From: Zygaena filipendulae
Taxonomy: Eukaryota; Arthropoda; Insecta; Lepidoptera; Zygaenidae
Reading direction: 5' to 3'
DNA: 64,000 nt
Assembly (NCBI GenBank): GCA_907165275.2
Contig: OU015652.1
Location: forward strand, 5,595,001 to 5,659,000
Below the pieces are notes generated by a model. It ran no database searches. It was not told the origin of the DNA and saw only the letters and a list, made by a program, of their open reading frames with translations. Shown one piece after another: positions 1 through 11,326 of the stretch. The first letter of the stretch is position 1. Each line of letters starts with the position of its first letter. Position numbers and translations under genes: made by a program.

Positions 1-334
1 GCACGTGACAGATGTGCTCACGTTTGGCACCGTCTTTTCCGTAATTAGGTCCTAGGCCAGCAGCTTCGGTGAGGCAGTTGGGGCATCGACATTTGGCGCA
101 CCTTCGCTGGAGCTCACGTGCTTCTTCGGCGGCGGCGGCGGCGGCGGCGGCTGGGGGCCAGTACGCGGGGTACTGCGGGTAGGCGGGCAGCTCTCGCCAC
201 GTTGGTGCTGGTGCCGCAGCCGGGGCGCCCCAACCACCCGACGAGGCGCTGCTGCTCGATGACAAGTCCGACGCCGGAGACAGCGCGTCACTTCGACCAT
301 AACTACATCCGTATCCAGACATCATATTCATCAT
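1..334 (-). CDS. btd: Sp5/buttonhead-type zinc-finger transcription factor, internal exon (partial, continues past left edge)
   Basis: Reading the minus strand from 334, one open frame runs to base 1. It opens MMNMMSGYGCSYGRSD, then has a Ser-rich stretch, a Pro/Ala/Tyr segment (YPQYPAYWPP), eight alanines coded by a GCC repeat, and then RRCAKCRCPNC at about residues 78-88, ending KREHICHV at the edge. The C-x2-C-x-C-PNC pattern is the Btd box of Sp-family factors, and xxHICHV is the lead-in to their first C2H2 finger. The three fingers therefore should lie just outside the window. In the family, RRCxxCRCPNC is closer to Sp5/buttonhead than to Sp1-4 or Sp6-9; that assignment is inference. A good splice acceptor (pyrimidine-rich tract, TTACAG) precedes 334, so the exon is internal or the ATG pair at 334 follows an intron. 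Nuclear DNA-binding regulator of head and limb patterning in insects. The ORF in the other minus frame (300-52) is a shadow. Confidence 0.75.
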   Translation of the reverse strand, partial: MMNMMSGYGCSYGRSDALSPASDLSSSSSASSGGWGAPAAAPAPTWRELPAYPQYPAYWPPAAAAAAAAEEARELQRRCAKCRCPNCLTEAAGLGPNYGKDGAKREHICHV

Positions 335-579
335 CTGTAACATAAAAGCAAAAATTAATATTTACGGTAAACAAATTAAGTTTAATTTAAAACAGCTTTA
401 CAGTTCATCAAATAATTATTATTGGACGTTTATCGATAGTTACTCAAATAACATAATTTACGCTGATACTAAATAAAATGATGATTTAATGTTAAGGTCT
501 CAAATAGTTTACGATGTAGTTTATGAAAACATCAAGACTTTACGTAACTGCTATTAATAAACATATTAAATAAAGTAGG

Positions 580-860
580 GCGGGCGGACGGACCTGATGC
601 GCGGGCGGGTCCACGTACTGCATTTCCGGTAAAAGTGGTGACAACGTAGTGCGACGAAAACCTTCAACTGTGTAATTACAGGGCGGCGCACCGCTCGCGC
701 CGAGACGTTTTTAATAACTGGCTTGGAATAGAGCTAACGAGCGGTTGTCACCTCGCCCCGGCCCCGCTCCGCCCCGAGGGAGCCCGAGAGCGGCGCGCGC
801 GCACCCCTCACCCCGCGCTATAGGCCAACTCCGGCGCAGCCTCCGACACACCCCACCCCA
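580..860 (-). promoter_or_regulatory. CpG-rich putative promoter of the Sp5/btd-like gene
   Basis: About 280 bases rich in CG dinucleotides and GC boxes (CGGGCGG, CCCCGCCCC, GGCGCGCGCG), in sharp contrast to the AT-rich sequence on both sides. It lies directly upstream, in minus orientation, of the Sp-family exon. No clear TATA box was seen. That it is a promoter is inferred from composition and position. Confidence 0.45.
594..623 (-). CDS. Possible first coding exon of the Sp5/btd-like gene
   Basis: On the minus strand an ATG at 623 opens ten codons (MQYVDPPAHQ) ending CAG at a GT (GTCCGT). It is in phase 0, matching the phase-0 acceptor before 334, and would leave a 259-bp intron. The exon lies inside the CpG-rich block, as a first exon should. 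The donor is weak, and translation could instead begin at the ATG cluster at 334, so this is a proposal only. Confidence 0.3.
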
Positions 861-1217
861 GCCCGTGAAATATGAGCTTTAAAGTTTGGTAAAACGAAAT
901 AGATCTTTGTAGTTTATAGTTATCTACTTGTAGACCGTATACAATATGCAATTACAATAATTATTGTAAAATTACTTAAAATTTACAGTTGTAATTAACT
1001 TTTTTGTTCATATATCTTGAACAATTTTAGATTATTTATTAATATTCTCTTGCCCTTATGTCACAAAAATTTACAAGCAGAATATGTAGAGATTTTATAG
1101 ATGTATCTTTGAATAATGTTCAAGGATGTTATCAAACTAGATATGAGCTTACCTGATTATAATAACAGAATGAGTGTAGTTATAGTATAGGTACTATGGG
1201 AAACACGATATTATACA
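861..1217. other. AT-rich non-coding stretch
   Basis: No ORF of note, RNA gene or repeat was recognised. It separates the CpG block from the first Helitron-like copy. Confidence 0.5.
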
Positions 1218-1415
1218 TCCTACTAATATTATAAATGTGAAAGTGTGGATGTTTGGATGTTTTTACTCAATCACGCAAAAACGGCTAAGCGGATTTGGAT
1301 GAAATTTGGCATGAACGTTGTCAGGGGTACAGAGAAAGACATAGGTAACTTTTTATCACGGAATTCCCGCGGGAACTCCGAAATTACCGCGTGTGAAACC
1401 GCGGGGCACAGCTAG
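1218..1415 (+). mobile_element. Helitron-like element, non-autonomous (Lep1-type), near complete
   Basis: Starts TCCTACTAATATTATAAATG, contains the internal blocks ACTCAATCACGCAAAAACGG and GGTACAGAGAAAGACATAGG, and ends with GAATTCCCGCGGGAACTCCG, a CCGCGG hairpin region and CACAGCTAG followed by T. A TC start, a GC-rich hairpin and a CTAG end are Helitron hallmarks. The link to the described lepidopteran Lep1 family is from memory. It encodes nothing. Confidence 0.7.
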
Positions 1416-2039
1416 TACCTAATAATGGAAAACTACTAAAAAAATATACATCTGTATGCGAAACTCTACCTACCTACTCCTAAGACCTGTGTAGTTAGGC
1501 ACGTACTACCTACCTATATTATAATTATCATGTATTTATACAAAATAACATCACTAGTAAAAGCCATCTACGTGTACCTAAAGTAATATACTTAATAATA
1601 TTTCTCTGTTTCCAACTCCGAGACGCTTACTTAATGTTTTTAATTTTTTCTCTATTTCGGTCGGCAGTTCGCCGCAGACGCATATGATTTATGCATATTC
1701 GACCGGAGCCAAACCTTTAATTACACGTTGTTAAAATATGGCAGTTTGTTAAATTGTTCGCTCTGCTTTTGTTTTACTAAACGCCGCGCTCTCTACGCGC
1801 TGCCTTTTCCCTCGGATTGATTGTAATTTGATATATATATATTTTTTCTATTTTCCCATAACTGGTTTCAAACCAGACATTCAAACTGGTAAGCTTAAAA
1901 TATTCTTATAAGTCTAGACATTATTAAAACCGTATTTGTAAAATTATTTTTTTCATAAGTACCTACCTATAACAAATTTAAGATTGTCCTTAAGATTTCC
2001 ACTTCTTATTGGATGTAAGTTATACCCATACTCAGTTAA

Positions 2040-2245
2040 ATGTATAACTAGGTATCCCACGCAGTTTTACCCGCGATAATTTCGAAGCAACCCCTTTTCA
2101 TCCCCTTAGAGATTGAATATTTTTCAAAAATCCTTTCTTATCGGATGCCTACGTCATACAAAGAACACACCCTCCAAGTTTCAGTCAGGTCACTACGATC
2201 AGCAGTTTGGGCTGTGTGTTGATCCATCAGTCATTTAAGACAAAG
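2040..2245 (-). repeat. Helitron-like variant, decayed
   Basis: Carries TTTACCCGCGATAATTTCG like the other copies, but a different body (CTACGTCATACAAAGAACAC, GATCAGCAGTTTGGGC, ATCAGTCATTTAAGACAAAG). The same body occurs inverted at about 24396-24560, so it is a distinct dispersed subfamily. Confidence 0.5.
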
Positions 2246-2249
2246 CATT

Positions 2250-5200
2250 TTATATATATAGATAAGTATTTCGTGATTAACCATTAAAATTTATACCCAC
2301 ACTCTATTTATATATAATATAGCGAAACGTTGTCGTCAATGAATTGGATCATTTTTGTACACCTGCTTACTTACCGCATAACTACTCGTAACGCCGCCGT
2401 TCGTTAAGATCACAGACGAACAAGAGAACATACTGTTAAGAATTCTTAAGAGACAATTGATACGGTATGTTTGTTTTTGTACTTTATAAACGAAAAGGAA
2501 GCCCTACAAAAAAATACGAATAATTTGAAATTGGTACGTAAGTAGCTCGTGCACTTGCCGTATCGAGATAAAGGAACAAGTGCTTACACTTGCACTGCAT
2601 GCAGCATGTAAGTAAACTGAGAAAGCTCGTTCCTCGAAATACCTTGCTACTGTTATAAGCATTAATAGTGAAACGTTGTCATTTGTATCGGCACTCGATT
2701 CATGGGTGACTTGTCGACATGTTTACGATTGTGAAGAACAAAAGGGAACATCGGTCCGTGCGCTACCGTCCCTAGCTCGTTGTGGCGTCCACTCACTCAC
2801 AAAGCCCACATGCAGAGGACAATACTAGCTACTAATGCGCTATGATCGCACTGCTCACACCATAAATCTTGACACTACTGTATTTTAGTGAATGCTGTGC
2901 AAAAATCAAAAACTCACAAACAAAAAGTAGGTACCTAACCGATTAGTCGTTTTGAATCTTAGAAAAGAGGTGGTATGTATAACTTAGTATATCTAATCTG
3001 CCTTCCGTGTGATTACTTTTAAGTAGTAATTAGGTAATTTATTTTAAAACATCTACCTATATTGGCACTTTGTTCTATATCTACCTAGATTTCAAATGTC
3101 GTGAAACTACAATTAGCCGATTCCACATCTCCAATCCCCACATCTCCAGTCCTTGTATACCTACCTATATTTTTCATTGCATCTTTTATAATAATTTTCC
3201 ATATAGACCATATATAGGTACATATAAAAAGTCTGTCTGCCTGTCTAAAAAGGTCGTCCTTTCAAAATACATAATACCTACATATACACGTATAAATATC
3301 ATTGTATTAAGTAGGTATTATTGGAAATCTTTTTTTTATAATATCGGTAAAAAAGAGCTCACTTCGCGAATAAATCGTCTGAATCACATTGAATCAAACC
3401 ATCCGAACTATATTTCCGTTACAGACGCTTGAATGTTTTGCACTAATTACGGGTTTCCAATATCGTGGGCGTGTAATTGGTTCTATCGCACGTTGTCCTT
3501 CACTTCCTGTCTATTGGCGTTGCGCCCGTGTGTACTATACGTCCAGTGCTCTATGGAGCGATGCACAAAGTACCGACGTGCTGTGGTGTCGGGTTGCATG
3601 CATTGTGGGCCAGCCAGCGCGGCACCCACGAATCGTTGTGAACAACCAATTATTATATTATTGTTGAACAAATTGTGCGTTCACTTTATAAACCTTATTA
3701 GTAAATCACATGTAAGATTTACTCTTCGGCTACTCGAGTTTTCTAGTTTTTAAATTTCGTTAGTGGAGCTCGGTACCTATACCCACTTATGTTCATAACA
3801 GAAAGTTCTCTTTATACCTACGGTGCGAACTGTGAATAACACGAAAAAGCCTTTACACCTAGTTATCTCCATTCCTATTACGTTTATAAAAATCTGTTCA
3901 TAATGTGAACGTAAGTTTGTATGCTTGTTAGTTGTTAGGTACATTTACTGACAACCCTACTATACCCGAGTGATAGAAAATTTATTCACCAAATCTACAA
4001 CACGTCAGCAAAGCCGTGGGCAAAATTAAATTCACGCAAGCGAAATGCATGGACAGCTAGTTTACTAAAACCAGTTAAATCACAAAGAAATTACGCTAGA
4101 TGAAGGTGGTAGGTACTTAAATTTTTTACACCAAAAAATGTGAATTTTGACTCTTTTTATTCATTCGTCATAAAAAAATTATATTATAATATCTACGACA
4201 ACGGTTGAAGACGGACACTTTTTATAACAATCGTTTTGTTATATCCATTCACGAAACTTGATCTTTAACCGTGACAAAAGATGTAAAAAACTATAAGTTT
4301 TGCAAAGAAATGGATTCAATAAGTTTAACATTGCTATTGTACCTACGAACGACGATATCTGATCGGAATTCCGCTCGGATCCCTGTTTAGATAGTGTAAA
4401 GGAGTTGAACATCGTTTTATACTAACATTGTTCACTGTTGAGAGTGTAACAAGATCGCTAGTGTAGGTAGGTACCTGTTCCTGAAAACACAATAAACGGT
4501 GCACAGGTTCGCGCGGTTCTCACAGTGAGTGTAGACCAGCAGGGCAATTAATTAGGTAGATGTAACTTTTGTTGCTATCATAGTTCAGTTTCAATCAGAA
4601 AACTAGCGATTAATTAATCATGTTTAGGCAGCTTCTACTTTTGAAGTAGGTATGTTGAATTTAGTTGATTACTAGATATTATAGGTGACAAAACGTGCAT
4701 ATTGTAATCACCTAACCGCCATTTTTTTGATTGCAACCGAAAAATTATATTCTACTTCAGTTTAACTACGGCCTACGGCTACTTAATTTTTTCGCAAGTT
4801 TCATATAAACACCTTTTGTTACTTAATGGATGTGCAATAAATAAATAAATAGATAAATAATTGTAACTTGTAAGTGTAAGCTCATCTTAGCTCGAAATAA
4901 TTCAATTTTTTTTAACTTTCAGCTCTGAAAAATTCTAACTGATAGAATAATATTCAGGGGCAAACATGCTGGGCATATAGCGTAAAAGACTAAGGAGGCT
5001 CGGCCCAAGGTGTAACGGGCATAGAGGCGACAGGAAGAGGCCGAACTAGCTAATCGTGTTCGCGTTAGGTTATAGTCATCAGATAGGTATTAACATCGGG
5101 TAGGTAGGTACTTTTGCAGAATTTCAAGACAATTGGATATCATTTAGAATTTATGTACCTAATTTTTTGCATTAAGATAGGTAGACCTATCAAAATGAGC

Positions 5201-5259
5201 CGGGCCTTTTAGATTTTAATATCTAAAATATTATGTATAGTGTATAGTGTGTACCTATA
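2250..5259. other. Intergenic region without recognised genes
   Basis: AT-rich. At 3430-3670 there are overlapping ORFs of 60-106 codons in several frames on both strands in moderately GC sequence. None has a recognisable domain, and the frame pile-up suggests chance openness. A short GC block at 4985-5040 (GAGGCTCGGCCCAAGG, GGAAGAGGCCG) may be an old repeat fragment. Confidence 0.4.
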
Positions 5260-5261
5260 TA

Positions 5262-5610
5262 CAACGTGTTAATGAATTAACTGAAAACTAGAAAGTAGTT
5301 TGCTCAGAATCGCATTCCGAATCAATCGCACCATGTTTTAACATATAGGTTATATTTTTTCACTTTTATTAGTTCATGTCTAAATTATTTATAATAAAAT
5401 ATTTGGCGCGTACGCCGCCCGCAGCAAAAAAAACCGAACCGGTAGGCGCGGGTGTAACGCTTGGAATTTCGTAGATAGGTCACCTCCAAACTAATGTTGA
5501 ATAACTTTTAAACTATAAATTTTTTCTACATAAAATATATTTTAATCATATTATTGTTTATTTTTTTAAATGGGGTGTATCAGGTTTTCAGTTAATTCAT
5601 TAACACGTTG
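5262..5610. mobile_element. MITE with about 27-bp perfect terminal inverted repeats, TA target site
   Basis: The left end CAACGTGTTAATGAATTAAC is matched inverted at 5584-5610, and TA flanks both ends (5260-5261, 5611-5612). Length is 349 bp with no coding capacity; the interior includes a GC patch at 5405-5460. A TA duplication with such ends fits a Tc1/mariner-superfamily derivative; the superfamily call is inference. Confidence 0.65.
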
Positions 5611-5612
5611 TA

Positions 5613-7355
5613 TAACTTTGACAAACTTGACTCGAAAAAAAAGCAGTTACGAAAAAAGAACAAAAAATACATCGTCCTAGTTTTGACCGATTTAACTATT
5701 GCTGTAAAAAAATTGCACAGTCCTTTGAGTTAATGAGATGAGTGTGATACATCGGCGTCAAATGTGTCATTAACCGTCTTCAAATCTGTTCGGAACGGCG
5801 CGTCAAGTAAAACAAACTGCGGCCGAGATAGTTTTTGCCTCTGAAGGGCAATTTCGGCTGTCAATGGTCACAAGAGAACCGTTTGAGACGCCGCGACACC
5901 GCGGGGTGCCATCGCTGCGCAGAATTTCTTTACCTACTCTACTAGAGTATTTTTTTGAGTCAGTAGTGATATGCGACGAGCTCAACTTCGTAAACTGTTT
6001 ATTTTTACAGTTTTTTTGATAGTGTAGTTACCGACGGTACTTTATTTATAAATTTGACTTGTACGTAGGTACATTAATTTCTATTTAACGTCGTCGCGTA
6101 AAGGACGTTACCTATATTTGAAAGTTCGAAGTATTAGGTAATACCTGCGCCCCGCGGTTACACCCGCGTGAACCGCTTTTATATTATTACAACTTTTTTC
6201 CCGACATCCGATTTACCTAAATGAAACAAGGTCAGCTCTAGGCCAGTAGCTCCAGGCTAAACTTAATCTACTTGAGTTGTGAAAACCACATGACAGTACG
6301 TAAGATTCGGAGATTATCGCGAACAGAGGCAGAAATTAATTTAAAAAAAAAAATGCTTTTGGTTACTCTTCTTTTATTGTCCCCACCAATTTTTTTGTAA
6401 AAATATTCAATGTACCTACAGAAATGCGAATTCTTTTTTTTTATTAAAGTAGGTACAAATACATTAAATACATCTTACCTACGTTTATACTTTATTGTAG
6501 GTTATAAATTAAAAAAATAATTACAACCTTTATAATTTAAAATTTATTTTAAGCACACTTCACAATACAAACATACATTTTATAAAAATCACTGAATGCT
6601 TATGAAATGTAGTAGATACATATCTATAGTTATTGATTTTTAAAGATAATAATTTCAGACCAGTATGATATAAAAATATAATAAACTATCATAAATTAAA
6701 AACATTTGAAGTAAAAAAAAACTCATTTAATTTTCGCAACAAGATATTATGAATTATAATATAGATAGCTTTAAAATATATATATATTTTTTAATATTAA
6801 GATCTGCAAAGATAGGTACTAAAAATTTTGAATAAATATAATTCAATAATAATCGTATAACACTGAATTGATTAATACAAAAATTGTTTAGATAAAATTA
6901 AGAGTAGGCACCATAAAATAAATTCATAACATCTATTCGTAATTAAACTAAATGAAATTCAATACAAACACTGGGATCATTTAATTTATTATTATTATTA
7001 ATCAACATTTAAATATTAGGTATGAGATAAATGGAGACACAATTGAAATAATTTACACGAATATCATCATTATTAATTATTATTAATAATTACCAATGTA
7101 CAAGACCTTTCTATGATACACTATGGTACCTAATCAATTACTTAACAGGATACATTTTCAAGTCTTTCACTAATTTTCGATTGTCTCATCATCATCGAAA
7201 AAAAGTCAACAAAATTAAATTTACCACTACCTACACAGGTTGCAGTAGTTACCAATATGACCGAGAAATTCCAAACAATATCACTTGTACGGTGGTTAAT
7301 TCTAAGGATTCGGAAACAAGTGGTTTGAATAATACAAGTATTGTAATTGTTACTC
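5613..7355. other. Intergenic: GC island at 5770-5960, then very AT-rich sequence
   Basis: 5770-5960 is distinctly GC/CpG-richer than its surroundings (GGAACGGCGCGTC, GACGCCGCGACACCGCGG) without a convincing ORF; it could be a regulatory element or old repeat. 6125-6180 holds a Helitron-like end fragment (GCCCCGCGGTTACACCCGCG). 6340-7140 is extremely AT-rich and featureless to my reading. Confidence 0.35.
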
Positions 7356-7359
7356 ACTC

Positions 7360-7745
7360 AATAAATCCTGAGGCTATGGGGAGGACTATGCTCGGAGTTT
7401 CGTTGTGGCATCGAATCAGAAATGAGGAGATCCGCAGGCGAAACAAGGTTGCCAACATAGCCCGAAGTATAGCAAACCTCAAGCGGAGCACAGCGCGCGA
7501 AGAGCTGATAGCCGATGGAGGAGGAAAGTTCTCGAGTGGCGACCACGAACCGGAAGACGCAGCGCACCCACACCTGCTACTAGGCGGACTGACGACTTGG
7601 TGAAGGTCGCCAGATGCCATTGGACGCGGGAAGCACAGGAGCGGTCGTTGCGGTGATCTTTAGGGGAAGCCTATGTGCAGCAGTGGACGTCTTTCGGCTG
7701 ATATGAAGGTGATGGTGAAATCTTGAGGCGAATAGCGTCAACGAC
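7360..7745 (+). mobile_element. 3' end fragment of an RTE-type non-LTR retrotransposon (degenerate reverse-transcriptase ORF)
   Basis: One frame gives GRTMLGVSLWHRIRNEEIRR and the neighbouring sequence gives frameshifted pieces resembling the C-terminal end of lepidopteran endonuclease/reverse-transcriptase proteins (motifs of the type MLGVSLRDRIRNEEIRRR, then TRWTDDLVKVA, then EAYVQQWTSF). The pieces are split between frames and carry indels, so it is a dead 5'-truncated copy. The 140-codon ORF at 7181-7603 is a chimera of flank and this fragment, not a gene. Confidence 0.7.
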
Positions 7746-7749
7746 CAGA

Positions 7750-8560
7750 ACTGGACAACTAACTGTCGGATTATCATTTACCCTTGAGACACTGTGCAAA
7801 AACAAGTAAAATTAAACAGAATCGAAGAAAAAACGACGTGTTTCCCTAGGATGCATAGAATTAATAAGCATCGAACGATAGTATACACAGAGTGAAGCTA
7901 CTTCGAGTCAGGCTGTACAAACGAAACAATCGTTTTTGAGTGGAACGGCGTGAAATTACCTTAGGGCATGCATACAAGGGATACAAATTCGTATATTATT
8001 AATAGGCTCATTGAAAATTAAATCGTTTGTAATGTAATTTTGAATGAGTCTAATATTACGAGCATTATTTTAAGCTGATTGATTGAATAAGTACTCATTC
8101 CTCTAATATTTTATTGGTACACTGAATTTTTTATTTACATTGCACAATATACAGAAAGTAAAAAATAAAACATAATTATACCACCTGTTTCCATCATTAT
8201 TAGTATAACTCATGGCGTAAGAAACTAACAAATTCTTACTTTATTATAGCAAAAGAAATTTAATTGTTTTAATAAAAGACAAAATAATAAAAATAATGGA
8301 CCATGTTATTTGTACCTCCAAACTGATCCGATTAGCGCTATACGCACAAAGAAGTTCTAATGCACCTAAATTGCGCCGATATCTAAACACATGTGGACGT
8401 TTTGTATGACAACTCTTAAATTCTTACAAATATTCCAAATCAAATAAATCTTAGCTGAGTGCAATTACTCACACAATATTTTGTGTTAATAAGGAAACAA
8501 AAAAAATTTATTAAAAAAGGAAATACGCTAATAGCACGGTGCTCTCAGATGCTCTTTCTC
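7750..8560. other. Intergenic, nothing recognised
   Basis: AT-rich, no ORF above about 60 codons outside the LINE fragment, no clear repeat ends. Confidence 0.4.
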
Positions 8561-8562
8561 AA

Positions 8563-8687
8563 GCCCGCTCCACATTCTCGCGAGAACCTGGCGAGAACGT
8601 GTACGTGAATGTGGAGCCGATGTTCTCCACCGTTTCTGGTGGTTTTCTCGCGTTCTCGCAAGATTCTCGCGAGAATGTGGAGCGAGC
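8563..8687. mobile_element. Small palindromic MITE with CTCGCGAGAA ends
   Basis: The left end GCTCCACATTCTCGCGAGAA recurs inverted at 8662-8683. The centre repeats the same word in variants (GGCGAGAACGTG, CTCGCGTTCTCGC), so nearly the whole 125 bp can fold on itself. No target duplication could be fixed. Confidence 0.6.
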
Positions 8688-8995
8688 ATCATAGTTTTAA
8701 GTAACTATAACCACCTACAAAAGCGGTTGAATTGCAGAATAAAATAAAAATAAAAGCAATAATTAAAATTAAAACTTTAAAATATATTGTAGAAAAAAAT
8801 TATTATTATCATGTATCGTAAATACTGTCCATTGACCAGCAAAGAACAAGTAAGTAGACACATAAAAAAGTACTAAAAGTAGTTTCAGCAAATTATATAG
8901 TTAGCTCTCTCTGATTAACCAATTAATTATTCTACACAATTGTACCTACATATACCACATTTTGATGGTCTCAAGGAGCTGAAAACAAACACTAC

Positions 8996-9500
8996 AATAA
9001 TAATAATAATCCACTTCACAACACACTGATCTACTTGATCCCACACTAAGCTAGCTATAAGCTTATGACGTGGAAACCAAGCAAACGCGGTATACTAATT
9101 TAATAAATGCGAAAGTAAATGTCTGCCTGTCTGTTACGATTTCACGCATTAACGGCGCAAGTCGCAACTGATCATCATGAAATTTTACATACAAGTTGTC
9201 AAGGGTACAGAATAGAAGAAAGGACAAAGGATATCTCAGAATTCCCGCGGGAACTCTCAAATTAATGCGGGTGAAACCGCAGGGAATGGCTAGTACTACA
9301 TATTATTACATACATATTATACTATTTATTTATTTATTTAATTTTAACACGTACATGTTACTATATACCTATATATAAACACGCCCAGACTGGAAAGTGG
9401 ATGTGTCCCTGTGTTTTTCACACAAAGTCCATCCCCACCGGGAATCAAACCCGGAACCTCCCGATTAGCGGTTAGGCATGGTGACCTACTGCGCCAATCA
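8996..9500 (-). mobile_element. tRNA-headed SINE, minus orientation, interrupted by a Helitron-like insertion
   Basis: Read on the minus strand it starts with a tRNA-like head around GATTGGCGCAG with a B-box-like GGTTTGATTCCCGGTGGG, passes through a body with CACTTTCCAGTCTGGGCGTG, and ends at an (ATT)n tail near 9000. A second copy at 58828-59087 gives its uninterrupted structure. The Helitron-like element at 9091-9293 splits the body. It is a retroposon rather than a functional tRNA: anticodon arm and acceptor pairing are not preserved. Confidence 0.65.
9091..9293 (+). mobile_element. Helitron-like element inserted in the SINE
   Basis: Same family as the copy at 1218-1415: TACTAATTTAATAAATGCG start, GATTTCACGC, AACTGATCATCATGAAATTT, TTCCCGCGGGAACTC, and GGCTAG at the end. 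Comparison with the intact SINE shows a clean insertion. Confidence 0.7.
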
Positions 9501-9917
9501 TTTAATTATTTATCTAAATCGATTTGACTTATGACAGAAATAGGACAAACCGGGATATTAGCATATAGCTTACTTTTTTTCAGTTAAATCAAAGACGGAG
9601 GAATTACAAAAATATATGCTGGTGTAAGTACCCCAAGCAACAGTGCATGATCAGTTGTTAATTATTTTTACAACGCATAATATGCTCAGAAATGTACTTT
9701 TTTAATATGGGTATCAGAAAACGTATATTTTCTTTCCTTGTATTTATATTTTTCCACCTACATGTAAAAATCGCATATAGTTATGTACAAAATCGCGGTC
9801 ACCAACGGAAACGCAAAACACTGTAATTTATTTTCCGTTTTCACGGTACGGGAATCAAACACAATACAAATAAACAGTACCAGAAAGTAAAGTTTTCGAT
9901 CAAATTATTCATTGCTA

Positions 9918-10077
9918 ACTAATATTATAAATGCGAATGTTTGTATTTGTTTGTTACTCTTTCACGCCTTAACTACTTAACTGATCATCATGAATTTTTG
10001 CATAACACGTTGACAGAGGGTACTTTTTATCACAGAATTCCCGCAGGAACTCCGAAATTAACGCGGGGGAAACCGTA
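9918..10077 (+). mobile_element. Helitron-like element, 3' end truncated
   Basis: CTAATATTATAAATGCGAAT start, TTTCACGCCTTAACTAC, GATCATCATGAATTTTTGC and GAATTCCCGCAGGAACTCCG are present. The terminal CTAG is lost (stops at GAAACCGTAATT). Confidence 0.65.
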
Positions 10078-10210
10078 ATTTTTCAAAGTTATGGCAACGT
10101 AAATTTAAATTTTATAATAAAAAATTTCGTATTGACATTTTACTTTCCTAGCATTGTAAAATGTTATTATATTATGTGCGAAAAAGCAATTCTCAACTTG
10201 TGTAGTATAA

Positions 10211-10582
10211 AGGCTCCACCACACAGGCGCGTTATTATCGGTCGATAATATCGCATGCGTGATTGCGATAACTGTTTTCAGTACATTTTGTATTAGGACG
10301 GCCATGGGTGTTACACATTGCTGCAATAATAACGCCGCAATGGAAATAGGACGTTGCGTTTCTCCGTCTTGCGATATTCCGATATGAGTTCCAGAATGTT
10401 TTTGTATCAGGACGCAAACGACCGTACACACACCTGCGATAATAACGTTAGTACTTGACAGTTTGACAGTTTGAAATATTAGATGATAAAAACGCAGCTG
10501 TGTACAAGGAGTCGGGACGCATTATCGCAATAACGTATGCGATATTATCGAGCGATAATAACGCGCCTGTGTGGTGGAGCCT
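10211..10582. mobile_element. MITE with long terminal inverted repeats and TAA target duplication
   Basis: Ends AGGCTCCACCACACAGGCGC and its inverse GCGCCTGTGTGGTGGAGCCT, with inverted similarity extending about 60 bp through TTATTATCG/CGATAATAA words. TAA flanks each side (10208-10210, 10583-10585). Length 372 bp. A TAA target site suggests the PIF/Harbinger superfamily (inference). The overlapping minus ORFs inside are by-products of the repeat. Confidence 0.7.
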
Positions 10583-11326
10583 TAAAACACTTGCTTAGTT
10601 CATTTTTTACATTGTCACTCTTTGGTAAGTAGTTACTTATTTTCCGCACTCGTATAGTAAATAACTATTATTTTTTAGGTGGAACAGCCGATGGGAAAGA
10701 ACTTTAATGGTATAATTTACCCAGTTTCTAGTATATCATCGATCGATCAAAGAAAATTGAAAATCTATTAATATCATTTCTTGAACACTAAAAATTTTAG
10801 TACCTACTTTTAGACACCAATAGCGTAATAAATCTAGTAGCACTAATTGTAAAAAAAACTCTGTGCTTCCTTGTGCTATTTTGTCTCAACCTTAAATTAT
10901 TATTTTTACTGTATGGTATTTATGGTATGGTAAAATAAATAAAAAATAAAATAAAAATAAAGTGATGATTTATATGAAAATATGGTTTGTATAGCAAGAT
11001 AAATATGTAGCTGATAACGCACTGTCAGTTTACCGACATTCTAGAATCTTGGGTGAATATAAATCAGATCTCACAATCACTACATCGGTTTTTACAAATC
11101 AAATTAGTTCCAGCCAAAATCTTTTCCATCAGCTTACATAAAACATAACTTTGTTCACGAACCTTCCTCCTCTGAATAAAAAATAAAAAAAATGAGAACA
11201 TAAATATTAATTGCGACAGATATAAAGAATATCGATGATATTCCACCCAAAGTCTGTAAATAACTATACGCTTTAAACTCGTTCTGGCTTAAAAATTATA
11301 AATTATAACACCTATGTTTTGTAACC

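Noticed and set aside
52..345. Other-frame ORFs over the left-edge GC repeat (plus 118-345, minus 300-52)
   Set aside because: Both are shadows of the Sp-family frame; Arg/Pro-rich translations come from reading the GCC-repeat out of frame.
7181..7603. 140-codon ORF as an intact gene
   Set aside because: Its second half is a frameshifted RTE reverse-transcriptase tail and its first half unrelated flank.
9421..9500. tRNA gene
   Set aside because: A good B box and partial A box exist, but arms do not pair fully and the same head occurs with the same non-tRNA body at 58828-59087, so it is a SINE head.
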